DNA of 12,998 nucleotides from Gammaproteobacteria bacterium. GTDB taxonomy: Bacteria; Gemmatimonadota; Gemmatimonadetes; Longimicrobiales; Gaopeijiaceae. The position numbers were made by a program, and so were the translations under genes. Shown here piece after piece: positions 6,836 to 12,998 of the stretch. The DNA is taken from positions 1 to 12,998 of the forward strand of contig VYDD01000053.1 in NCBI GenBank assembly GCA_009843625.1, in the 5' to 3' direction. Every line of letters starts with the position of its first letter. Position 1 is the first letter of the stretch. Under the pieces are notes generated by a model that searched no databases, had not been told where the DNA came from, and was given only the letters and a program-made list of their open reading frames with translations.

Positions 6836-7675
6836 ATGACGACTCGACTGGTTCCCGGCGTTGTGCTCGCCGCCCTGGCGGTTGGCGCGATGCTCGGGCG
6901 CCCGGTGCATGGATCCGCACAGGAGCTGGCCAGGGCGCCGGCTGCCTCCCCGGCGTCCCGTTCCCTTTCCGCCGATCGCCCCGATTTCACGGAAGCGGCA
7001 TCCACCGTGGGCCGGGGTGTTCTCCAGATCGAGTTCGGCTACACGTTCGGCGGAGACTGGTCCGGCGGCAATTCGGTCCAGACGCATACGCTGGGTGAAC
7101 TGCTGCTGCGCGCGGGCGTTGCGGCGGACTGGCTGGAAGTCCGGGTGGCGGCCAGCCCGGTGACCCGCGTGAGCTCCGAGGGAAGCGGAGCCAGCGACAG
7201 CGGGATCGAGGACCTCTACCTGGGCGCCAAGGTCCAGCTCACCCGGCAGGCGGGCCGCCTTCCGGCGCTCGCGCTTCTGCCCCAGATGACCCTGCCCACG
7301 GGCAGCACGCTGTTCTCCGGCGGACGCGCGCTGCCGGGCGTGAACCTCGTCTACAGTTGGGATGCGCCCGGAGGACTCTCCCTGGCGGGCAGCACGCAGA
7401 TCAACATGGCCGCCGGGGATGACGACGGCAGCTACGCCGAGTGGGCCCAGTCGGCGGTCGCGGGAGCCGGTCTCGGAACGCGCGGGGGCGTGTACGGCGA
7501 ATGGTATGCGTTTCTGCCCACGGGGGCGGATGCCCCGCAGGAACACTACTTCAACGCGGGCCTGACCTGGCTCACAGCCGACGATTCCCAATGGGACATC
7601 CGGATCGGCGTCGGGTTGAACGAAGCCGCCGAGGACTTCTTCGCGGGCGTCGGGGCGGCCATCAGGATACGCTGA
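6836..7675 (+). CDS. Outer-membrane beta-barrel, MetA-pathway/transporter-like family (PF13557 type)
   Basis: Read from 6836 this is a 279-residue exported protein. Residues 1-28 form a clean signal peptide: TTR, then a hydrophobic stretch, then GSA before QE. The conserved opening of the Phenol_MetA_deg family follows, ADRPDFTE at 46-53 with GVLQIEFGYTF at 61-71. After it come alternating amphipathic strands such as HTLGELLLRAGV, DLYLGAKVQL, LPALALLPQMTLPTG and HYFNAGLTWLTADD, ending in VGAAIRIR. This pattern fits a small outer-membrane beta-barrel. Family members are often annotated as transporter, but their substrates are mostly unknown and the phenol link is historical. The start is chosen because the signal peptide begins here and GAGAG lies nine bases upstream. 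An ATG at 6722 stays in frame but would bury the signal peptide. Sharing a promoter region with the SMT suggests a role in moving or storing its product (inference). Confidence 0.8.
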   Translation: MTTRLVPGVVLAALAVGAMLGRPVHGSAQELARAPAASPASRSLSADRPDFTEAASTVGRGVLQIEFGYTFGGDWSGGNSVQTHTLGELLLRAGVAADWLEVRVAASPVTRVSSEGSGASDSGIEDLYLGAKVQLTRQAGRLPALALLPQMTLPTGSTLFSGGRALPGVNLVYSWDAPGGLSLAGSTQINMAAGDDDGSYAEWAQSAVAGAGLGTRGGVYGEWYAFLPTGADAPQEHYFNAGLTWLTADDSQWDIRIGVGLNEAAEDFFAGVGAAIRIR

Positions 7676-7710
7676 GCGGGGGCATTCTCATGGCCCGCCC
7701 CGAGCGACGA
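7676..7710. terminator. Possible weak bidirectional terminator between convergent genes
   Basis: The 35-base gap between the stop codons of the barrel and permease genes can form a GC stem of five pairs (GCGGG at 7676-7680 with CCCGC at 7694-7698). There is no T-tract on either side, so this is only a weak candidate. Confidence 0.2.
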
Positions 7711-9471
7711 CTACGCCCCGGCCCGGGCCGGAACGGCGTCCACCCGCACCGTCACGATGTCGGCATCCTGGTACTTGTGGTGATGGACCGATGTCGCGAG
7801 ATGGCGCAGGAGCCGCAGCGAGATCTCGTGCTCTCCGGGCTCCTCGGCGGCGCGTCCGCCGAGCACGGCCATGCGGTCCTCGATGTTGCCCTCGCCGCTG
7901 GCAGCCAGGAACTCCATCTCGACCCCGCCCGAGTCGGTGCGCGCGGTCAGGCGCAGGCGCCGCTGTTCGGCCGACGGCTTGCCCTCGCCCTGTTCGATGA
8001 GCAGCAGAAGCGTCTCCTCGGCGGCGTGCCCCAGCCGGAGCCCGGTCTCGGTCCCGAGGCGCTTGCGGCTGGCGAAGCTCTCCAGGAACTCCTGGATCTT
8101 CGGCAGCGACTGCACATCGAGCGTCGTCTGCATGCGCACCCGCCTCGGCCCGGTCAGCTCCATGAACGCCGTCAGCACGAGCGCCGTCAGGCCGCCGGCC
8201 GTCATGCCGTTGCCGAGCAGCTGCTGCAGGAAGGGGTTCAGCGCCGCCGTCGAGATCTCGCCGCTCTGGCACCCGACCCCGACCCAGAACGAGACGCCCA
8301 CGATCGTGGCCTTGCGGTAGTCCATGCCGTCCTGGAGGACGATCCGGGTCCCCAGCACGAACAGCACGGCGATGATCACCATGGCGTAGGCGCCGATCAC
8401 GGGATCGGGGATGATGAGCAGCAGTGCCGTCAGCTTCGGAAGGAAGGCCAGCGCGCAGAAGATCAGGCCGATGCAGACGCCCACCCGCCGGGCCGCGATC
8501 CCCGTTATCTCGACGATGGAGACGCTGCTTGAGTAGGTGGTGTTGGGGACGGTGGCGAAGAGTCCGGAAAGCAGGTTGCCCAGGCCATCGGCCGCGACCG
8601 CTCCCTGGACCGCGCGGTAGTCCGTGGCCTGCGGCTCCCGCCACGACACCCGCTGGATCGCCACGGCGTCGCCCACGGTTTCGATCGCCCCCACGAGGGT
8701 GACGAAGGTGTAGCCGGGAAGAATCGCCCAGAAGGCGGCGCTGAAATCGAAGCCCAGCCCCGGCCAGCCGGCTGTGGGCACGCCCACCCACGCGGCCTGC
8801 GCGAGCGCGGTGGTATCGATCAGATCGAACGACGCGGCGGCCACGCACCCGGCGGCGATGCCGATGATCGGCCCCCAGAGGCGGACCGGCCCGGTGAACT
8901 TGAGCATCACTGCGAGGGTTACGGCGAGGGTGGCCAGGACGGTGACGGGCGCGGCCAGGGGCGAGGCGCCGGGCGGGGCGTTGTCCTGAAAATCGAACAG
9001 AAAGGGCATCACGTTGACGGCGATCAGCATGATCACGGTCCCGGCGACCGTCGGCGTGATGATGCGGCGCAGAATCGAGAGGCGCCCGGCGAGGAGGAAC
9101 TGGAAGAGCGACGAGGCGATTACGAGCGTCGTCAGCAGGGCAGGGCCCCCTTGCACCAGCGCGGCCACCGAGACCGCGATGAAGGCGCCCGAAGTGCCCA
9201 TGATGAGGACGTATCCCGACCCCAGGCGTCCCAGCCGGATGACCTGGACGATGCTGGTGAGACCGCTCACCATGAGCGCGCCGAACGCGCCCCAGGCGAG
9301 GTAGGCATCACTGCTCTCGGCGCTCCGAAGCACGATGGCAACGGTGAGAACGACGCCTCCGAGCGCCAGGATGCTGTACTGGAGCGCCAGCCCGATCGCC
9401 AGCGGCCACGGTGGACTCTCGTCGGGCTGGTAGCGAACGGTGGACCCGGACCCGCCTTCGTGCGATGCCAT
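7711..9471 (-). CDS. NCS2/NAT-family permease with C-terminal degenerate ATPase-like domain
   Basis: A 586-residue inner-membrane protein. Residues about 20-440 are an NCS2 (nucleobase:cation symporter-2) core of roughly 14 TM spans: the TM1 pair QY at 31-32, the TM8 motif AIETVGDAVAIQ with E264 and D268, and the TM10 segment PNTTYSSSVSIVEITG at 309-324. At the NAT signature, Q/E-N-x-G-x4-T, this protein reads S315-S316-V-S318-x4-T323, so the substrate-contact Gln/Asn and Gly are gone. Residues about 445-577 are soluble and resemble an RsbW/HATPase_c_2 fold: a helix with AAEETLLLLIEQ at about 483-494, a beta sheet, then EISLRLLRHLATSV at about 549-562. The N-box Asn and the DxGxG Asp appear replaced (Leu; Ala-Ser-Gly-Glu-Gly). 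The start at 9471 is fixed by GGAGGAGGAG at 9479-9488, seven bases upstream; an earlier ATG at 9576 adds 35 residues and is rejected. The permease family is sure, substrate unknown, and the C-terminal domain moderately sure. Confidence 0.88.
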   Translation of the reverse strand: MASHEGGSGSTVRYQPDESPPWPLAIGLALQYSILALGGVVLTVAIVLRSAESSDAYLAWGAFGALMVSGLTSIVQVIRLGRLGSGYVLIMGTSGAFIAVSVAALVQGGPALLTTLVIASSLFQFLLAGRLSILRRIITPTVAGTVIMLIAVNVMPFLFDFQDNAPPGASPLAAPVTVLATLAVTLAVMLKFTGPVRLWGPIIGIAAGCVAAASFDLIDTTALAQAAWVGVPTAGWPGLGFDFSAAFWAILPGYTFVTLVGAIETVGDAVAIQRVSWREPQATDYRAVQGAVAADGLGNLLSGLFATVPNTTYSSSVSIVEITGIAARRVGVCIGLIFCALAFLPKLTALLLIIPDPVIGAYAMVIIAVLFVLGTRIVLQDGMDYRKATIVGVSFWVGVGCQSGEISTAALNPFLQQLLGNGMTAGGLTALVLTAFMELTGPRRVRMQTTLDVQSLPKIQEFLESFASRKRLGTETGLRLGHAAEETLLLLIEQGEGKPSAEQRRLRLTARTDSGGVEMEFLAASGEGNIEDRMAVLGGRAAEEPGEHEISLRLLRHLATSVHHHKYQDADIVTVRVDAVPARAGA

Positions 9472-9589
9472 GCGGTATCTCCTCCTCCCCCAAATCCCTG
9501 CCGGTTTGTTGGTGGCCGCCGCGGGCGATGCCCGGGCTCGGATCGCGGCCGATGGTCCAGCTTCGGCCGCGGTCATGGCCGCGATGTGA
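9472..9589 (-). other. Intergenic gap between peptidase and permease genes, with GC hairpin
   Basis: A 118-base gap separates two same-strand genes. It holds the permease ribosome binding site and, at 9544-9571, a perfect nine-base-pair inverted repeat (CGCGGCCGA and TCGGCCGCG, ten-base loop). The repeat begins 18 bases after the peptidase stop codon. No T-tract follows it on the minus strand, so it is not a classical terminator. It could be an attenuator, a 3'-end stabiliser or chance in GC-rich DNA. Confidence 0.4.
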
Positions 9590-12127
9590 CTAGCGCGTCG
9601 ATCCTCCTTCCGACACCGGCCGCGTCTCTGGTCCCTCGCCCTTCACGTACGTGTCGAACCAGTCGACCCAGCGCGCCCACATGTCGAGGTTGTTCTCGAT
9701 GGCGCGCGGGGTGTGCGACTCGAAGGGGTATTCGAAGAGCGCCGCCGTCTTCCCCAGCCCGGTGAGCGCCTGGATCATGCGCCGCGACTGGATGGGGTAG
9801 GTGCCCGAGTTGTTGTCGTCGGCGCCGTGGTAGAGGAGCAGCGGCGTGTTGATCTGGTCCGCCTTGAAGAAGGGGGACATCTCCATGTAGACGTGGGGCG
9901 CCGCCCAGATGTCGCGCGGCTCGGCCTGGAAGCCCATCGGCGTGAGCGAGCGGTTGTACGCGCCGTCGCCGGCGATGCCCGCCTTGAAGAAGGGGGTGTG
10001 GGCCAGGAAGTTGGCGGTCGCGAAGGCTCCGTAGCTGTGGCCGCCGTGCCCGATCCGGTCCATGTCGATCACCCCCAGGCCATCGACCGCGCGCATCGCG
10101 GCGTACATCCCGTCTACCATATTTGAAATATAGTAGTCGTTATAGTTCTCGCCGACGATGGGAATATCCGGATATACGAGCGCGTATCCCTGGGTCAGCC
10201 ATATGTCGGACCACCGGAGCCACGTCAGGCGGGTATACGCGTTGTGGTTGCGCGCGCGGATGGTGGCGTTGCTGAAAGCCTCCTCGCTCCGGTACTCCCG
10301 GGGATAGGTCCAGAAGATGGCCGGAACCCTGGTGCCCTCGACATAGTCGATGGGGAGCGAAACCCGGCCCTGGATCTCGAGGCCGTCGCGGCGAGTGAAC
10401 TCGAAGTCGATGCGGCGCGCGGCGGTGAGCTGGGGGAAGGGGTCAACGTTGCGGGTCAGATTCTCCATCTCGCCGCCCCCCGTCCAGAGATAGCTGTCGG
10501 GGAAGGTGTTCCTGCCCTCGCTGCTCACGATCATGCGCCCCAGGTCGCGGTCCAGCGGGACCAGCGGCCGGTCGAAACTGTCGCGCGAGCCCTCGAAGAG
10601 CCGCTCCGTGGATCCGTCGGACAGGGAGACCCGGTCGACGAAGGGCTGGGGACGGAAGTCCTCCTTCAAGCCGCCGCCGCGCAGGTAGGCGCTCCCGCCA
10701 TCGGAGGACACCCAGGCATGGTCCAGCCCGTTGGCGGTGCGTGCGGTGAGCAGGTCGCCGGGGAGCGAGACCGCGTCGGCGGGATCGTGGAAGGGCACGA
10801 TGATGTTGCCCTGGGACCCGTCGTCCAGCGCGAAGTGGGCCAGCGCGTTCTCCCCGTCCCGGCGCACCGAGGCGAACGCGTGGCGGCCGTCCAGCGAGTA
10901 CGTCACCTCGCTGATCGGGTCGTCGCTCGACGCCACCTCCTCCTCGTCGCCGTCGCCGAAGGGAGCGCGCAGCAGCATGATGCGGTCAGGACGCGGCGCG
11001 TCCGAGCCGGCGTCATCGTCGGGGGCGGCGCGATGCAGGTACGCCACGCCGCTCCCATCCGGGCGCCACCGCCAGTCGCGCGGGCCGTTGCCCGAGCCGC
11101 CGCCGCGGCCCTCGCGCAGCTCCCGCTCTTCGAGGGTCGCCAGCACATCGCCGCTCTCGATATCCAGCACCTCCGTCACGCGCGGGAAGCCGGTGTAGCT
11201 GGCGATGAAGGAGAAGGGCCGCTCGATGCGGGTGGCGATCAGGTGGCGCCCGTCGGGGCTGAGCGAGACGGATTCGTACATCCCCGCGTCCCCGATCGGG
11301 CGGGGAGACCGGCCGGGCGCCAGCTCGACGATCTGGCTGCGCGTGTAGTACTCGAACAGGTCGGAGTCGTGGTCGCCCTCGAGCAGGAACGGCATCGTGC
11401 GCGTAGGCGTGGCCGCCGAGCGCGTGTGCCGGATGGTGGGCCCGTCGGGCAGCGCGGGCGCGGGCGGTTCGGCGCCGCGGTTCGCCGGCTCCGCCAGGGT
11501 GATGATCGACCCCGAGGGCGTCCACTGGAGCATTTCGGACGGTGCCGATCCCTGGCCGCCCGAAGAGGTGCCCAGGCTGGCGATCACGCGCGCGTCACCC
11601 GCCGCGGTCACGCTGCCGTCCTCGGCCGACGCGATCCAGACCTCCGTCCGTTCCTCCAGGTGTGCCAGGAAGGCCAGCCGCGCGCCGTCGGGAGACCACA
11701 TCAGGTCGCTGACGTAGATCCCGTCGGGCAGCTCCACGTCCGTAAACGAGCGCTCGCTCAGCGAATAGAAGCGGAACCCGTAGAGCCCGTAGATGTCGAG
11801 GTGCCAGGGCCGGTCGGTGGCGGCCCGGAGTTCGAGCATGGCCAGGCGCAGGGTCTCCTCTCCCACCTCCTCGAGCGTCGACAGCTCGGTCGAGAGTGGA
11901 ATGACGAAGTGGTCGCCGTCCGGGCTGACGTGGTCCAGGGTGGTGTAGTTGGGATCGGTCGCGAAGAGATCCTGGATGGCCTGGTCGGGGAGAATGTATC
12001 CCTGGTCGATGTCGAGTCCGTCGCTGGAATCCTGGGCGAAGAGCGGCGATACCAGGCAGAAGTGCGCCAGGAACAGGCCGATCGGCAGTGTCCAGGTCGA
12101 AGGTCGAGGGCGTCTGTGCGGGTTCAT
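9590..12127 (-). CDS. Secreted S9 serine peptidase, glutamyl-endopeptidase-like (S9D)
   Basis: An 845-residue exported peptidase. A signal peptide covers residues 1-32 (basic N-terminus, hydrophobic core, LFAQ before D). Residues about 33-560 are a beta-propeller with repeated WSPDG, LSPDGRH and SLDGRH strands, which in this clan gates access to the active site. The alpha/beta-hydrolase domain spans about 570-830. The catalytic Ser is S698 in GGHSYGAF, the Asp is D770 or D771 in YHGADDNN, and the His is H805 in FESHTPR. GAYNRSLTPMGFQ at 722-734 and NNSGTYPIQS at 772-781 closely resemble chloroplast glutamyl endopeptidase, which points to subfamily S9D and cleavage after Glu rather than Pro. 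The triad is intact and the length normal. The start at 12127 has CAGGAG ending six bases upstream and puts the signal peptide first; an in-frame ATG at 12304 is rejected. The protein probably acts on peptides in the periplasm. The permease gene follows 118 bases downstream. Confidence 0.93.
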   Translation of the reverse strand: MNPHRRPRPSTWTLPIGLFLAHFCLVSPLFAQDSSDGLDIDQGYILPDQAIQDLFATDPNYTTLDHVSPDGDHFVIPLSTELSTLEEVGEETLRLAMLELRAATDRPWHLDIYGLYGFRFYSLSERSFTDVELPDGIYVSDLMWSPDGARLAFLAHLEERTEVWIASAEDGSVTAAGDARVIASLGTSSGGQGSAPSEMLQWTPSGSIITLAEPANRGAEPPAPALPDGPTIRHTRSAATPTRTMPFLLEGDHDSDLFEYYTRSQIVELAPGRSPRPIGDAGMYESVSLSPDGRHLIATRIERPFSFIASYTGFPRVTEVLDIESGDVLATLEERELREGRGGGSGNGPRDWRWRPDGSGVAYLHRAAPDDDAGSDAPRPDRIMLLRAPFGDGDEEEVASSDDPISEVTYSLDGRHAFASVRRDGENALAHFALDDGSQGNIIVPFHDPADAVSLPGDLLTARTANGLDHAWVSSDGGSAYLRGGGLKEDFRPQPFVDRVSLSDGSTERLFEGSRDSFDRPLVPLDRDLGRMIVSSEGRNTFPDSYLWTGGGEMENLTRNVDPFPQLTAARRIDFEFTRRDGLEIQGRVSLPIDYVEGTRVPAIFWTYPREYRSEEAFSNATIRARNHNAYTRLTWLRWSDIWLTQGYALVYPDIPIVGENYNDYYISNMVDGMYAAMRAVDGLGVIDMDRIGHGGHSYGAFATANFLAHTPFFKAGIAGDGAYNRSLTPMGFQAEPRDIWAAPHVYMEMSPFFKADQINTPLLLYHGADDNNSGTYPIQSRRMIQALTGLGKTAALFEYPFESHTPRAIENNLDMWARWVDWFDTYVKGEGPETRPVSEGGSTR

Positions 12128-12317
12128 GGTTGGCTCCTGGGAACGGGCGCCGGTGAGGCGGGATGGCGGATTCGGGCTGAAGGTGGCCCACGCGGCGAGG
12201 TCGCCGCAAGCCGTTTCAGGAACCCGGAACCCTCCGTGACATATCTTCTGTGGCGGTGTCGCGCCGGGCGCCGTGATGCATGATTCCGACGGCGTCGTTC
12301 GCAACAGGGGAGATGGC
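12128..12317. promoter_or_regulatory. Divergent intergenic region between peptidase and oxidoreductase genes
   Basis: This 190-base spacer separates divergent genes. It holds a perfect inverted repeat, GCGGCGA-GG-TCGCCGC, at 12192-12207, and a tandem repeat of GGAACCC at 12219-12225 and 12226-12232. Either could be an operator. The TGCCT-N2-AGGCA dyad of the left half is not present here. No confident promoter is seen for either gene. Confidence 0.45.
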
Positions 12318-12320
12318 TTG
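12306..12320 (+). promoter_or_regulatory. Ribosome binding site fixing a TTG start
   Basis: AGGGGAG at 12306-12312 lies five bases before TTG at 12318-12320, and the FAD-binding strand begins four codons later. The only upstream in-frame ATG, at 12276, has no Shine-Dalgarno sequence and would add 14 polar residues. Confidence 0.7.
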
Positions 12321-12998
12321 CCGGAGAACTACGACGTGGTGGTGGCCGGGGCCGGCTTTGCCGGTCTCGCCTGCGCGCGCCAGGCGGCCCGGCGCGGCCT
12401 CTCGGTTCTGGTGCTGGAGCGGCAGCCCGGACCCGGCGCGCGCATCCACACCACCGGGATTCTCGTGCATGAGGCGTGGACCGAGTGGAAGGTGCCGGCG
12501 CCGCTGGTGCGGCGAATCAACCGGGTCAGGGTCTACACCCCCGCGCACGACCATATCGAGCTGGAGCGGAACGGGTACTTCTTCATGGCCACCGATACCG
12601 CCCGGCTCATGCGCCATCTGGCCCGGGAGACCCGGCGCGCGGGTGTCGAGATCCGGTTCGGCCAAGGATACCGCGGCGTGACGCCGGGACGGGGTCCATT
12701 GCTGCTCCAGGGTTCCGGAGTCACCTGCCGATTCCTCGTCGGAGCCGATGGCGCGCGCTCGGCAGTGGCCGGGAGCTTCGGCCTCGACCGCAACCGCCGT
12801 CTCCTGAAGGGGGTCGAGTGGGAATTCGAGCCCGTGGACGGCGTCGCCGACTGCCTGCACTGCTTCATCGATCCCGAGTTTGCCCCAGGGTACATCGGGT
12901 GGGTGGTGCCGGGGGTGGCGACGACGCAGGTCGGGCTGGCGCTTCACCGCGACCGGCAGGCCGACCTGCCCGGTTTCGTCGCAAGGCTCGACCCGCTC
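12318..12998 (+). CDS. FAD-dependent oxidoreductase, geranylgeranyl-reductase-like (partial, 3' end outside window)
   Basis: The first 227 residues of a flavoprotein cut by the window end. Residues 5-34 form the Rossmann dinucleotide-binding unit: YDVVVAGAGFAG with GxGxxG at 11-16, and E34 closing the second strand (VLVLE) for ribose binding. FLVGADGARSAVA is the second FAD motif, the GD motif, near 151-163. GYIGWVVPG near 204-212 resembles the GYGWVFP segment of geranylgeranyl reductases and related enzymes that reduce isoprenoid double bonds in lipids, quinone tails or chlorophyll side chains. Family members run to about 380-430 residues, so roughly half is missing. The TTG start is chosen from its ribosome binding site. 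Other flavin monooxygenases and halogenases share the first two motifs, so the exact reaction is uncertain. It would suit the isoprenoid theme of the left half, but it lies across the permease-peptidase pair and lacks the shared dyad. Confidence 0.82.
   Translation, partial: MPENYDVVVAGAGFAGLACARQAARRGLSVLVLERQPGPGARIHTTGILVHEAWTEWKVPAPLVRRINRVRVYTPAHDHIELERNGYFFMATDTARLMRHLARETRRAGVEIRFGQGYRGVTPGRGPLLLQGSGVTCRFLVGADGARSAVAGSFGLDRNRRLLKGVEWEFEPVDGVADCLHCFIDPEFAPGYIGWVVPGVATTQVGLALHRDRQADLPGFVARLDPL

Noticed and set aside
9472..9576. A 35-residue N-terminal extension of the permease
   Set aside because: The internal ATG at 9471 has a near-perfect ribosome binding site, and the extension is Ala/Arg-rich and unlike the family.
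10244..12283. A 679-codon open frame antisense to the peptidase gene
   Set aside because: Its composition is Arg/Gly/Val/Ala-rich with no domain logic, and the opposite strand encodes a full S9 peptidase with catalytic triad. It is a GC-rich shadow frame.
12128..12304. A 59-residue N-terminal extension of the peptidase
   Set aside because: It would precede and disable a clear signal peptide, and the start at 12127 has its own ribosome binding site.

Overview
The window is high-GC bacterial DNA, about two thirds G+C by eye. It holds seven protein genes and no RNA genes, CRISPR array or insertion sequence that I can see. The mix suggests an environmental didermic bacterium: a secreted S9 peptidase of the glutamyl-endopeptidase type, an outer-membrane beta-barrel of the MetA-pathway type, an RND pump, and unusual lipid- or terpenoid-modifying enzymes. 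Gemmatimonadota or a similar uncultured marine or soil lineage is my guess, with low to moderate confidence because there is no marker gene.

Left half (45-7675): four genes alternate in strand. A 675-residue fusion of an N-terminal GPP34 (GOLPH3/Vps74-type) domain to a cytochrome P450 (minus) is divergent from a complete 12-TM RND permease (plus). The RND gene runs convergently into a sterol C-24 methyltransferase (SMT/Erg6-type) gene (minus), sharing a CTAG that gives both stop codons. The SMT gene is divergent from a signal-peptide-bearing beta-barrel gene (plus). The two divergent spacers, about 4.4 kb apart, each carry the same perfect inverted repeat, TGCCT-N2-AGGCA. This suggests that the P450, the pump, the methyltransferase and the barrel answer to one regulator. 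My reading is a candidate sterol- or terpenoid-tailoring and transport module; no substrate is shown by the sequence.

Right half (7711-12998): an NCS2/NAT-type nucleobase permease (minus) has lost the usual Q-N-x-G signature. It carries a C-terminal domain resembling a degenerate RsbW/histidine-kinase-like ATPase fold. It lies 118 bases downstream of a secreted S9D-type peptidase gene (minus), and the two could be cotranscribed. Divergent from the peptidase is the start of an FAD-dependent geranylgeranyl-reductase-type oxidoreductase, cut by the window end. That gene probably starts at a TTG with a strong ribosome binding site.

Several longest-frame starts are rejected here in favour of internal starts with good ribosome binding sites or signal peptides: the permease at 9471, the peptidase at 12127 and the barrel at 6836.
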